A DNA stretch of 64,000 bases. Origin: Erythroxylum novogranatense (lineage: Eukaryota > Streptophyta > Magnoliopsida > Malpighiales > Erythroxylaceae). Numbering within the stretch: the stretch's first letter is position 1; each line of letters begins with the position of its first letter. The position numbers and the translations under genes were made by a program. The notes beneath the pieces were generated by a model. The model was not told the DNA's origin and did not search any database. It saw only the letters and a program-made list of their open reading frames with translations. The stretch covers positions 22,654,309 to 22,718,308 of the forward strand of contig CM057228.1 of assembly GCA_029891385.1 (NCBI GenBank). Reading direction: 5' to 3'. Below are positions 36,587 to 48,502 of the stretch, piece by piece.

Positions 36587-39214
36587 TGAAATAACCTTTT
36601 TCGTCCGATTGTCGCCTTGGGGTTACTTCAAAATTCGCAACCTCGGGTCATTTTCTTGAGGAACCAAAAGTGAAATTAATTTCCTAAGTTACTAGATGCA
36701 ATGCAAACTAAACTATAAAATGGGGTTGATTTTAACAATTACCGCTAAAATTTGCAACGAATGAAAATAAATGCAAAGGACTTGTTTTTGGTATTTTAAA
36801 ATATAAATGAGTAATTTGAAATGACAACGAGTGAATTAATTAAGAAAACAAACACAAGTAATTAACAATGAAAAAAACAATCCTCCAGTTCAATAACGCA
36901 GGCAATCATCACAAAAAAGGGAGTTAAAACAATTTAACCAAGAATTAAAATCGAACTTTAATCTAACAACCGAGCCACCTCGAATTGTTACAAAAATATT
37001 TTCCAATAATCTCAATTTACTACCTGCCATCAGACTAGTAAAATAGAATTAAGGTTACTAACACCAATGCTCGACTTTTACGCAATATTTAAGAAACAGA
37101 ATTAATGCTAGCAACAGATAAAATGTTCCAAATAATTCAAGCCACCTTGAATAATTACCAATTTTGCTAAAATCTCAATACAAAGTTTTAACCCAAAACA
37201 GAGTAATGAAATTAAATCCGAAATCAATACAATATCAATTGTCAAACAATAATTCAGTCACAAAACACAACTCCAAATAATTAAATAGTAAAATTCATGA
37301 ATTACTAATTAATTAAATGGACAGAAAATAATTGCAGTTTAAACTCCCCTATAAAAACTTGAAGCTCCTGCTTTTGCCATTGAACCGAAGGATTAAAATA
37401 AATTAGCCGAGAAAATTCATTGAAGTTGCCGACGTTGAGCTCCGACGATCAGCCATGAAGTTGAGAATGAAGGTTTTGGATCTATGGAAGAGACGAGGAC
37501 CAATAACGAATCAGATCCCCTAACAGCGTTTTTCCTTCTTCTATTTCCCAAAAGCCACGCACATATAGCTCACAACGTTTCCACAACGCCAGCTCCTAGC
37601 TCCACTTGCGTCCAGATGTTGCCTTGGGAAGAGACCTTCAACGCCAGCTGCCCCTCATGTAGACTCCTTCTAATTTTCCTATCTTTTTCCTAGGACAACG
37701 CAAATCACGCAGATCCTAGTTGCCCAGCATACTCACAACCTCCTGTTTCTCTTATATTTTTTTCCTAGCTACTACCACAGCACACTCTCGTCACTAGCTC
37801 CCTTCTTCAACAGCCCCTCACAACGCACTCAACAGTTTTTCCTTCTTATTTTTCCAGCAACACACTCACATAAATCACACACCAAGCAACCACACACAAG
37901 CCAACTCCTCCTACGTTTTTCTCTTCAGCTGATCCATGCACAACCCCTCTTATTTTCCTGTACACTTACTCAAAAACCCATCCAAGACCAGACCAAACTA
38001 GCACAAAAACATTAAATCACCAGCTCCCTTCTATCTAACGTGATCTTCACAGCACAAGCCAAAACTCACGTCCCTTTCTTCTCAACAGCACAAGCCTCTC
38101 CTAGTTACTCACAAAACCAATAACTTCCTCCCCTACACTAGAATAGGACACTTCACACTCACAGCACACTACACGTCTCTTCTATTTTTGTTTCTATTTC
38201 TTTTTCCACTAGCCCTTCACGCACAACAGAAAACACAGCAGGCCTCTCTTCTCACGCACAAAACCAGCTCCTCTCTTTATTTTTCTCTCTAAGCTACGCA
38301 CACAACAAGACACACTCACGTTGTCACTCACACACCCAGTAGCTCCTTGTGATCTACACCAGCTCCACACACGACACACTCCAAGACACTCCCATTTATT
38401 CTTATTTTTCCAGCCCACACTCCAGTTACACCACTTGCTCACACAACAGCAGACACATTTCCAGCCCTCCATAATACACGTTACTGCCAGCTCCTATTTC
38501 TGTCTTTATGCTTTCCTTCCTTTCTTCTGATTCCTCCTTTCTTGGTCCACATCCCATACAAGCCACTCCTAGATGCCCGCACACTCACAACCTCCAATGC
38601 CACCAGCTCTTTTCACCATTTCTTTTGGTCCACTTCCCATACTCTACAAGCCAACTTCAAGATATTTTATTCTACCACCTAGCCAAGCACGACACAACCC
38701 TCTCCATTCTTCACGTCATCTGCTGCTCTCACAAGCCAACAACGCACAGCTCCTTCATGCCCCACAGCCTTCTTTATTATTATTTTTTTCAGCCCACTTA
38801 CGTACACATCTCACACACCACACACTTCTCTTTAATTTATGTAAGAAATTTTTCCTCCATTGGTCCACTAAGCTCCTTTCCATCTGCTTTTTCTTCTTCC
38901 TCCTACACATTCACGCAGCTCATCCAATGCACTTTCTTTTTTTTTCTTTTGCTTCTCTTTAATTTCTTGAATTTTCTTTTCTTTAATTTCTTCAAATAAC
39001 CTACAAACAAAATACAAATAATGTAGCATCAATTGTCTAAAAATTAACTTATCACAGTTAAACCAAAACATGGCAATTTTTGCCCCTATAAACTCAAATT
39101 AAATATAAGGCACAATAATTCAAATAATTATCAAATAAAGCTATAAAGACCAATTTTAGTGACATAAACCTATCTAAATGAGATGAAAAAATATATAAAC
39201 AAATGAGTTTGTCA
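36587..39214 (-). repeat. 3' LTR of the gypsy element (2.63 kb)
   Basis: Nearly identical to 50969-53623. The main difference is a small deletion near 36635 (about 20 bases present in the other copy) plus scattered substitutions. The + strand from about 37680 to 38960 is rich in C, A and T and very poor in G. Small frames within it are open by composition and not evidence of genes. Confidence 0.95.
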
Positions 39215-39227
39215 ACTCCCCCACACT
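39215..39227 (-). other. Polypurine tract of the gypsy element
   Basis: The minus strand reads AGTGTGGGGGAGT directly before the TGACAAAC start of the 3' LTR, the expected primer site for plus-strand synthesis. Confidence 0.85.
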
Positions 39228-40801
39228 TAACCTTTTGCTCTCCTGGGCAAATTATTAGTAAAGAAATCCAACAGTTAAACTCAATGCAAGCAAACATAAA
39301 ATTGACAATGCAAGAATATGCAATCAACTCAAACAATCTCTATCCTTAATCAACCAACAGTCATGGAATGCTTCGGTGCAAAGAAGCTAACACAAGAGAC
39401 ATAGCAAGATAGAAGAAAAAGAAACATAATAGATCTCACATAAGGTCCAAGTGTTTCGCTCATCTCTCAAATAGGCAAATTTCACTCAATCTACCTAGAT
39501 TAGTACCTACCTTAAGCTTGTAAAAATTCTACTTTCTCCACTACTAATATACCACAAATTCATGATCAAGGGGACTTTGTAGGGTTAAAATGTTGATGAA
39601 AGGCTAATGAACGGATGAAATGGAAAAGAGAAGGAAAAATGACAAATGTATTGCATGAGTATTAAGAATAACTCAAACTGAGTTAAAGCGCAACCATCAA
39701 TTGAACACCAATGTGCAATTATCAACATTCGAGACTCAATCTTTAATCTTCAATCCACCAAGGGATGCCTTATTTCACTTTATTCTTTTTGGGAAAATTA
39801 TTTTCTTGTTGTTTTTTTTTTCTTTTTTTGTTTTCGTTTTTGTTTTTGTTTTTGTTTTTTTTTTGCAAATTTGGCATGCCCGAACCCAAGAAGATAAAAA
39901 TTACAACATCAATTATGCACATTTAATCATGAAGAACATAACGTAACTCATGCAAAACACTTATGCCAAAAACAACGGAATGAATAAAAGTGAAGGCTCA
40001 AAGGGGGTAAGCATAGGTCAATTGAAATGGCTTGTGTTTTGGGCAAAAGGGTTTAGAAAAGAATGCCCCTATCATACCCACAATTCTAGGTATTAACGCA
40101 GCTTTAAAAAAGAATCTATGCAAGTTCTAGAGGCTAACCAAGCTAGGTAGAAATCACACAAGATGAGAAAGAAAAGTAAGGCTCAAAATTCCTTCCAACA
40201 AGGTTTTATCTAAGATATTTCCTTCCTCAAATCAAGTTATACCACAAGGTTAGTAACACTGCACCAAAGGCATTCCACCATGCTAATCAACTAAGAATAA
40301 AAATTACTCAAATAAAAAACGTATTCAAACCTTGACATGTCAATGTTCACATGCATAAGCAACAAGGATTTGAAAACAAACCCAAGGACTACAAAAGTCA
40401 AGTACAAAGTGAGAATAAACGCAGCAAACCGTTCACAAGAGAAAAAAAAGGAAAAAAATCAATTTAGCTCAATCAAACAACAGTGTAAAATGATAAGGCA
40501 GTAAAATGACAATCCAAGCAGTGGCAAACAATTCAACCAAGTCAATCCCTCCCCCACACTGAAAACAACACATTGGCCTCAATGTAAAAAAAATAAAATA
40601 AAATAAAAAATAACTATAGGCAAAATGTCAAAAGCAAGGGAAAACTAACAAACCATAATTAAAGGAAAGAAATAATTAACACTACTTCCTACTAAAAAGG
40701 TTCCTTCCCCCACACTTATTCTGCATTATCTCAGTAGACAAATATCACCAGTAATATAATAGAGAATAAAAGGATAAAGGTGGAAGGAAACAACCGTGTG
40801 A
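39228..40801 (-). other. Non-coding 3' internal region of the gypsy element
   Basis: About 1.6 kb between the integrase stop and the polypurine tract. No envelope-like or other ORF with a recognisable domain is present. Extra CCCCCACACT words at about 40550 and 40710 echo the polypurine tract. A T-rich (TTTTTG)n stretch lies at 39825-39860. Confidence 0.7.
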
Positions 40802-43321
40802 TTAAGGGGGTCTGTGATCCTCATGGTAGTGCTTAAGCAGATGACCGTTGACTTGTGAAACATGACTAGTAGCTTCATCCACTAGCTCTACCGTTCCAAA
40901 TGAATGCACTTTGGTAACTTTGAAAGGGCCCTCCCACTTGGTGATGAACTTTTCGGGCATCAATTTTAGCCGAGCCTTGAACTTTAGAACCTTGTCACCT
41001 TCATGAAATTCTTTCCTCAGAATCTGTTTTTCATGAATCATTTTCAGATTATCCTTGTAGATTCTGGCATTGTCATAAGACTCAAGTCTCATCTCTTCAA
41101 GTTCTTGGAGTTGCATTGTCCGGTTTTCAAGTGAAGATTCAAAATCTGCATTACATGCCTTGATCGCCCAATAAGATTTGTGCTCGATCTCCATAGGTAA
41201 ATGGCAAGACTTGCCATAAAGCAACCGGAAAGGGGACATGCCTATAGGGGTCTTGTGGGTAGTCCTGTAAGCCCACAGTGCCTCCTCAAGCCTTTCACTC
41301 CAATCTTTTCGGGATGGCTTCACAATTTTTTCTAGTATACGCTTCACTTCCCGATTGGAGACTTCAGCCAATCCATTTGTCTGAGGGTGGTAAGGAGTAG
41401 CCAGCTTGTGATTAACTCCATACTTAGGAAGTAAAGACTTGATAGTCCTATTGCAGAAATGTGTTCCTTGGTCACTGATGATTGCTCTTGGAATGTCGTA
41501 CCTGCAAAAAATACGAGCATGTAAAAACTTAGCAACAGTAGATGCATCATCTTTCCTAGTTGGCACTGCCTCTACCCATCTAGATACATAATCTACTGCA
41601 AGTAATATATATGAAAACCCAAATGACGGAGGAAAGGGACTCATAAAATCCATGCCCCAAACATCAAAATTTTCACAAAAATGCATAGGTCTTAAAGGCA
41701 TTTCATGCTTTTTACCCAGACTTCCAAACCTCTGGCACTTATCACAAGACTTGCAAAAAGTATAAGCATCTTTAAACAAAGTAGGCCAGTAAAATCCACA
41801 CTCTAAAACCTTCCTAGCAGTCCTATTAGCACTAAAATGCCCCCCGCAAGATAAAGAATATGCAAAGGTAAGGATAGAGTGGATCTCATTGTTAGGAACA
41901 CATCGTCGGATTATCTGATCGCTGCATTGCTTCCAAAGAATTGAAGCATCCCAGGTATAGTATCTTGCCTCCCTCTTCAACTTATCAACTTGAAACTTAG
42001 ACATAAAAGGAGGCACAGAATCAGCGACAATGTAATTAACAATGTCCGAGTACCAAGGCTCCTGTACTGCTAAGGCAAAAAGTTCAGAATCAGGAAAAGA
42101 ATCAACAATAAGATCAGAAGAGTCAACTCCCTTGGTGCCTTCAGGTAACCGACTAAGGTGGTCAGCAACATGATTTTCTGCTCCAGCTCTGTCCCTAATT
42201 TCAATATCAAACTCTTGTAGCATTAACGCCCATCTCAGCAGTCTTGGTTTAGATTGGGGCTTCTTGAACAAGTACCGCACTGCTGTATGATCTGTAAAAA
42301 CAACCACTCGAGAGTTTATCAGATATTGTCTAAACTTATCCAAAGCAAAGATTATAGCAAAAAGTTCTTTCTCGGTAGTGGTATAGTTCACTTGAGCGGA
42401 GTCAAGTGTCTTGGAGGCATAAGCTATCACTCTAGATCGCTTTTCCTCCCTCTGTCCAAGCATAGTACCAACTGCAAAGTTAGAAGCATCACAAGATAGC
42501 TCAAAAGGCAAATCCCAGTTAGGTGCAGTCAGAATAGGAGGTGAAACAAGCAAGGACTTCAAAGTATTAAAAGCATGTCTACATTTATCATCAAAGTGAA
42601 AATCAATATCTTTTTTCAACAATGTAGAAAGGGGTAAAGCAATTTTACTAAAATCCTTAACAAAACGTCGATAAAATCCCGCATGTCCTAAAAAAGATCT
42701 CAATTCTTTTAGACAAGTAGGATAAGGAAGTGAAGAAATGATTTCAATCTTGGCTCTATCAACCTCAATCCCCTTTTGAGAGATGTGATGACCTAAAACT
42801 ATGCCACTATCCACCATAAAATGGCATTTTTCATAATTCAAAACCAAAATTTTCTGAATGCATCTATCAAGAACATGTTCAAGACTAAACAAGCACTCAT
42901 CAAAATTATCACCATAAACAGTGAAGTCATCCATAAAAACCTCCATATTTTGCTCCAATAAATCACAGAAAATTGCCATCATACACCTTTGAAAGGTGCC
43001 TGGAGCGTTACACAACCCAAATGGCATCCTTCGATAAGCGTAGGTACCAAAAGGACATGTAAACGTAGTCTTGTCTTGGTTCGCTGGTGCAATCGGTACC
43101 TGGAAGTAACCTGAAAAACCATCCAAGAAATAATAGTGAGATTTCCTAGATACTCTTTCCAACATTTGATCAATAAAAGGTAATGGAAAATGATCCTTCC
43201 TAGTTGCTTCATTCAACTTCCGATAGTCGATGCACATTCTCCAAGCATTTTGAACTCTTGATGGAATGAGTTCATTACTCTCATTTCTCACCACTGTGAT
43301 TCCACTCTTTTTCGGTACCAC
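40802..43321 (-). CDS. Gypsy pol: reverse transcriptase, RNase H and integrase
   Basis: An uninterrupted 839-codon frame. From its start: reverse transcriptase with [11 protein letters not shown], the FMDDF catalytic box (about residue 130) and the usual VLGHHIS segment. RNase H follows with [10 protein letters not shown] and TEKELFAI (about 275-335). The integrase zinc-binding H-H-C-C segment (GGHF, CDKC) is at about 500-540, and the integrase core after it with the first Asp in WGMDFM, the second in SDQGTHF and the Glu in [10 protein letters not shown]. All catalytic residues I can place are present, so the enzymes look undamaged in this part. Upstream, however, a stop at about 43324 and a frameshift near 43420 cut it off from protease and gag. 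It would copy and insert element DNA in intact relatives. Confidence 0.93.
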   Translation of the reverse strand: MVPKKSGITVVRNESNELIPSRVQNAWRMCIDYRKLNEATRKDHFPLPFIDQMLERVSRKSHYYFLDGFSGYFQVPIAPANQDKTTFTCPFGTYAYRRMPFGLCNAPGTFQRCMMAIFCDLLEQNMEVFMDDFTVYGDNFDECLFSLEHVLDRCIQKILVLNYEKCHFMVDSGIVLGHHISQKGIEVDRAKIEIISSLPYPTCLKELRSFLGHAGFYRRFVKDFSKIALPLSTLLKKDIDFHFDDKCRHAFNTLKSLLVSPPILTAPNWDLPFELSCDASNFAVGTMLGQREEKRSRVIAYASKTLDSAQVNYTTTEKELFAIIFALDKFRQYLINSRVVVFTDHTAVRYLFKKPQSKPRLLRWALMLQEFDIEIRDRAGAENHVADHLSRLPEGTKGVDSSDLIVDSFPDSELFALAVQEPWYSDIVNYIVADSVPPFMSKFQVDKLKREARYYTWDASILWKQCSDQIIRRCVPNNEIHSILTFAYSLSCGGHFSANRTARKVLECGFYWPTLFKDAYTFCKSCDKCQRFGSLGKKHEMPLRPMHFCENFDVWGMDFMSPFPPSFGFSYILLAVDYVSRWVEAVPTRKDDASTVAKFLHARIFCRYDIPRAIISDQGTHFCNRTIKSLLPKYGVNHKLATPYHPQTNGLAEVSNREVKRILEKIVKPSRKDWSERLEEALWAYRTTHKTPIGMSPFRLLYGKSCHLPMEIEHKSYWAIKACNADFESSLENRTMQLQELEEMRLESYDNARIYKDNLKMIHEKQILRKEFHEGDKVLKFKARLKLMPEKFITKWEGPFKVTKVHSFGTVELVDEATSHVSQVNGHLLKHYHEDHRPP

Positions 43322-43374
43322 TTATACCGGGCTCACCCACTCACTGTCTGATATGGCATATATGATCCCTGCAC

Positions 43375-44772
43375 TCAGCAATTTAGATACCTCCTTCTTA
43401 ACCACTTCATGAATAAGAGGATTCGCCGTCGGGGTGGCTGCCGAACTGGTTTGGACCCGTCAGTCAAAAGGATTTTGTGTGTGCAAACCAAGGGATCAAT
43501 TCCGGGTAAGTCCCTTAAAGACCAACCTATAGCCCTCCTATATCTTTTCAACACAGAAACTAGTCTCTCTTCTTCAGAACTACTCAAAAAACTGGAAATG
43601 ATAACAGGCAATTTGTAGTCATCTGCAAGAAAGACATATTTCAAGTTAGAGGGAAGGGGTTTCAATTCTAATTCAGGGGGTTGCACAATAGAAGGAACCA
43701 ACTTTGGTATATCAAATGCATTCAGTGAAAGTGGTGCGTCCATGTGACTTTGGGATGAAGATTTAAGCTCTATGCAGCGTGTATGTCCTCCACTTCCCGA
43801 CTCAATTCCACAATCAGATGACCTGGAAACAACAGAATTAGGTTTAGTTTGATCAGTAGAAGAGGAAAGTAAATCAGAAGTAAGAGTAGTATTAGAAGGG
43901 TTTAGAATAGTAGTAGGATCACTACTATCCTCTTCTAATACTCCAGCACCACTTGAAGAAGAAGCTACAATTATAGCTTGCATAAAAGCTTCTATTTCAT
44001 TGGTTCATGCAACATCACAAAACACACCTTCCTCAAGACTATCAAGTGCAGAATCAGCAGTAATATCAAAACAAAAAGACGCATCAGAATTTTGCGGAGT
44101 GGAAAGCCAATTATCGATCTCTAAACAATAGACACATGATACATCACCCTCACATGCACAAAAATCAGAAGAATGGGTGGAGGATAAACAAGCAAGTGTT
44201 CCATGCTGAGTCACACCCATATTACAACAGTCAACCTCATGCATCTCAGTCTCGTGCAAATTTTCCACATCATGGCATTCAATTAAACTAACACCCAAGT
44301 AAGAACAATCCTCATAACCATGACTCATAGCTTCTGAAAGATTAAATTGCACTTCTTGATCCCCAATTCCCATAGTGATAAGGCCCTTTTTCATGTTAAT
44401 TATTGTCTCAGCAGTCAAAAGGAAAGGCCTACCTAGAATCAAAGTACTCTCAGAAGGAAGCTCATTAGTCATATCAAGAACATAAAAGTCGGCAGGAAAA
44501 ACAAGACCTTTGACTTGTACAAGGATATCCTCTAAAATGCCTTTAGGGTATCTCACAGTCCTATCAGCTAGACCAAGCACTACACTAGTGTCTTTCAAAG
44601 CTTCAATACCCAAGGTCTTATAAACAGAGGTTGGCATGACATTAATGGCTGCACCTAAGTCAAGTAAGGCATGCGAAACAGTTATTCTTCCTATGGTACA
44701 GGGAATAGTGTAAGAACCTGGATCTTTGCATTTAATGGGCAATTGTGGCTTAAATAAGGCACTAACACTCAA
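43375..44772 (-). pseudogene. Gypsy aspartic protease and start of reverse transcriptase, interrupted
   Basis: The block 44772-44005 contains the retroviral-type protease: LLDLGAAINVMP (active-site DLGA, about 44650) and ILGRPFL (about 44415). A TGA at 44005-44007 interrupts the frame. It then continues in the same frame from 43983 to 43375 through an acidic linker into the region just before reverse transcriptase (PGIDPLVCTHKI). A one-base frameshift near 43420 puts the following pol out of register. The gag end that should join at 44772 is displaced by the nested insertion. Confidence 0.85.
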
Positions 44773-44792
44773 CCCCAGTTAGATTCTCTCAC

Positions 44793-47700
44793 TGTTAGCC
44801 CCAAAATTTTTTAGGATTAATCATGATTAGATTAAATTGATTAAGTTAGATTAGCATTAATTAAGGTGTCATAAATTAATATATGATAGCATTAATGAGT
44901 TAGGTGAAGAATTTATGAAGTTAAATATGTTAGTTGGACTTAGGTGAGTTAGGTGTAATTAATGTATTAATTGGGCTTTGGGTCCAAATGAAGTGAGAAA
45001 GAAGAGAGGATTTAATGCAATGGGCTTGAAGGAAAAGAGTTAGTAGGCTTGAGTAAGTAAGGAGGAGAAATGAAAAAGAAGAAGAAGAAAGAAGAAGGAA
45101 GTAAGTTGGGCTTAGGCTTATTGGGCTTAAGTAATTTAGAAAGGAGTATATAAGGAAGGAGATAAGTGATTTTGTAGGAAAAGAAGATAGAAACGAAATT
45201 TGGAGGAGAGGAAAGAAGAGTGTCGTGAAAGGAGGGAGGAAAAGGAGAAAGAAGAGGCTTGTTAGGGTTTGGCTTTTCCATGAAAGTGAGTGAGTTTTGA
45301 AGAAAGTCCAAGAAGAAAAGTGTGGAGGAGAGTCTAAGTTTCACTTTGAACCAAGAAACCACTTGGTTGGTTAAGGATTTAAGGTAAGTTCTTGGTTTAA
45401 GGTTAAGTTTTGTTTGGGTTTTGGTTAGAAAGATGAAGAATAAGATGGGTCTAGTGATTCTCTTATGAATTTCATGATTTAGATTTTAGGTATTTCAATT
45501 TCTAAACCCTATGTTGATATGGGGTTATTTTCTTGTTATGCTTGAAGGAGGACAAGAAAGAGGAGAAGAACAAGGAGAGGAACTTCCTTAGGCAAGTTTA
45601 AGCAAGGATAAAAGGTGGGTTTCATATTTATCTTTATGTATATAAGCTACAAATGTAAATAAATGCATGACATTAATGAGCTTTGATCACTTGGTTGTTG
45701 TATTAAATGTGTGTGATGGAATGATGAATGTGAGTGTATTAAATGCTTGATGATGATTGAAACTGTCATGAAGAAACTTGTTGAATGAATATAATGAAAG
45801 GCATGAACGATGTATGAAAAGATGATTTCAAAGAAACAATGAATTGGATAAGAACAGTCCAATTTCCTTGTATGATTCATGATTGCTATGTTATGTGGGT
45901 AAGGTATTGTCCTAAGAACGCCACGCGCACGTTGATCATGAAGCCTTCGCCCGCCGCCTGATTGTGGCATAGGATGATCCAACATTTTGGACTCTGAAGA
46001 TTTGCCCATATAGACTCATGAAATGAGACTATATGGTTGCCAAGAATAAGGACTTACCGAGCCATTTGATGTGTTTCATATGTGATTACATGAAAATGCA
46101 AGAATGATGAATGTTTGAATTGTGAGAAATTATGTTTGAGTATTGATGAACATTGCATGATGCATGTATTATGATTGTATTGAAAGATTGCTAAAAGTAT
46201 GAATAACTAATAGGACTGCTTGATATATAAATATAAATGTGTTACCCACGGAGCGAAAGCTCACCCCTAAAAATTTTCCAGGAAATGAGCAGGATCCCGA
46301 GGAGCAAGCTTAAAGGCATTTACTCCAAGATTTTCTTTTGATTTTGTATTTGAAATGATTTTTGTAAAACAATGCTTTAGTTGCATTTTGAGAAGATATT
46401 ATATTTTGAAACTTCATTGTAATTGGGCTTGAAATGCCCACTAAAGCATTGTATGAATATGACATGATTTAATGAAGATGGAATGAATGAATTATGAAAG
46501 CAAAAATGTTCAGTTTTAATGTATTTTGAGAAATCCATGTATGTTTAAGACAATTGAATCATTGTTATAGTTTGGATATGATAGATGTTTAAGAGTGTGG
46601 CTGTTGCTTCGAATGGTGTTTGAAGATACCTTAGGGTTTAATCATGTTATATCAGGTTGTATGATGAGTTTTATGCAGGTGGAAGTCTTAGAATTGAAAA
46701 TTGGGTAGTTGCATTTTAAGGGGGATGTGCTGTCAAAATTTCCTAAAATTTGACAAGATTACTCAATATTAGACCCTCTTCGGTATGAATTAGATCAATG
46801 AGTCTTCATGAAGATTGTAGTAGGAGTTTAGAGTTTTCAAGGGTATATCGTTTGCTAAATTTGGAGTTCGAGTCAAAAGATATGATCCTTACTAGAAAAG
46901 CAAAAGATAGAAATCGAAGATAGAAAAGCGAAGGAAGGAAAGCGAAGATAGAAATCAAGATAGAAAAGGTAGGAAGGAAAGCGAAGATAGAAAAGGAAGG
47001 AAGGAAAAGCAGAAGATAGAAATCAAGATAGAAAAGGTATGAAGGAAAGCAAAAGATAGAAATCAGAAGATAGAAAAGGAAGGAAGGAAAGCAAAGATAG
47101 AAATCAAGATAGAAAAGGTAGGAAGGAAAGCGAAGATAGAAATCAAGATAGAAAAGGTAGGAAGGAAAGCGAAGATAGAAATCAAGATAGAAAAGCGAAG
47201 GAAGGAAGCGTAAGATAGAAAAGGTAGGAAGGAAAGCGTAAGATAGAAATCAAGATAGAAAAGGTAAGAAAAAAAAGCCGAAGGAAGGAAATCAAGATAG
47301 AAAAGGTAGGAAGGAAAGCGAAGATAGAAATCAAGATAGAAAAGCGAAGGAAGGAAAGCGAAGATAGAAATCAAGATAGAAAAGCGTAGGAAGGAAAGCG
47401 TAAGATAGAAATCAAGATAGAAAAGGAAGGAAGAAAATCAGAAGATAGAAATCGAAGGAAGGAAATCGAAGATAAAAGCGAAGATAGAAATCAAGATAGA
47501 AAGCGAAGGAAGGAAATCAAGAAGAAAAAAGAAGGAAGGAAATCAGAAGATAGAAATCAGAAGGAAGGAAATCAGAAGATAGAAATCAGAAGGAAGGAAA
47601 TCAAAAAATAGAAAAGCAGAAGGAAAGAAAGCAGAAGATAGAAATCAGACGATAGAAAACCAGATGATAGAAATCAGACGATAGAAAACCAGATGATAGA

Positions 47701-48500
47701 AATCAGACGATAGAAAACCAGATGATAGAAATCAGACGATAGAAAACCAGATGATAGAAATCAGACGATGGAAAAATAGGATGCTGCAGAATGTAGGAGA
47801 TAGAATCAGCCTTTGTAGTCTTCATAAGAGTTGTAGATCTAGATGTCTACTTTCATATGGTGAAAGAACGAAAACCTTTGGAGCTATAGATTAAAATTTA
47901 TAGCAATCGCGCCAAAAGAGTTTCGATTCGATTTCGGAAGTGAGCATGGTCCGTTGTTTTGGGCATATTTCCCTCATACGACCTCTAAATGAGGTGAGGC
48001 TTGAACCATTGGATTTATAAGACACATATCTTTCACTCCATAAAATCCAGTATCAATTGGAGTTAAATTGAGAAAGTTTGTTCTAAAACAAGTGAAAGGT
48101 CAGTTAAGAGGGCATATTTCGGGTATAAACTCTCTTAGGTTTTTTTTTTTTTTGGAGTGTATCTTGAGTATATGGCTCCGATTAAGGTGATTCTTGTTTC
48201 AGGGAGAACTTGAGACATAAAGCTACAAATTATATGAATAAGTCAACCCATGATTTTAGTGTATACATGGTGTGTGCTTGCCACGAAGGTGGAGTTACAA
48301 TTAAGAATCCTGCAAGATTATAAGCGCAAGGTTTCAGGACAACGAAAGTTGGGCTCCGAAAACGGGTTCCGACGTCTATGGTACTCTAGTAAGAGTAAGA
48401 GTGTCAAGTTTAAGGTCTCAGCAAGACAAGTGTCTCAGGGATGGGCTCCACTCGGGCTCACATCCCGGGACAGTCGGGCTCCCGGGATCGGGGTCTGACA
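44793..48500 (+). mobile_element. LTR-like insertion (probable solo LTR or LARD) inside the gypsy element
   Basis: The insert starts TGTTAGCCCC and ends GGGGTCTGACA, a TG...CA element with short inverted ends. The four bases CACT occur at both junctions (44790-44793 and 48499-48502) and are present once in the restored gag-protease frame. It carries no gag or pol. Features shared with 54863-58874 include a TATATAAG-type box (about 45150) followed by a leader with TTAGGGTTT, GGTAAG near 45900, and a GCGAAAGCTCACCCC-type motif (about 46250). These suggest a long gypsy (chromovirus/Tekay-like) LTR; the family assignment is inference. A purine run AAGGGGGATGTGCTG at about 46718 hints at a more complex internal structure. 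Confidence 0.75.
46880..47770 (+). repeat. Purine-rich tandem array (GATAGAAATC / GAAGGAAGG units)
   Basis: About 900 bp of short interspersed units of the forms GATAGAAATCA, GATAGAAAAG and GAAGGAAAGCGAA. It ends with a regular ~22-bp alternation (CAGACGATAGAAAACCAGAT) around 47640-47770. The + strand is almost entirely purine. The array lies inside the nested LTR-like insertion. Confidence 0.95.
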
Positions 48501-48502
48501 CT

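Noticed and set aside
38209..38999. Open frames of 80-160 codons in the gypsy LTRs (also 52590-53408)
   Set aside because: They result from the skewed, G-poor composition, occur in several frames at once, and hold no domain.
47063..47374. 103-codon repetitive frame encoding Ser/Phe/Leu repeats
   Set aside because: It is the complement of the purine-rich tandem array; the open frame is a by-product of the repeat unit.
46880..47770. Tandem array considered as a CRISPR-like repeat
   Set aside because: Units are short, contiguous and lack unique spacers; the sequence is eukaryotic.
48430..48500. GC-rich inverted words (CCCGGGA) suggesting a terminator or RNA gene
   Set aside because: They form the right end of an LTR-like element that recurs in style at 58840-58874; no RNA gene features are seen.
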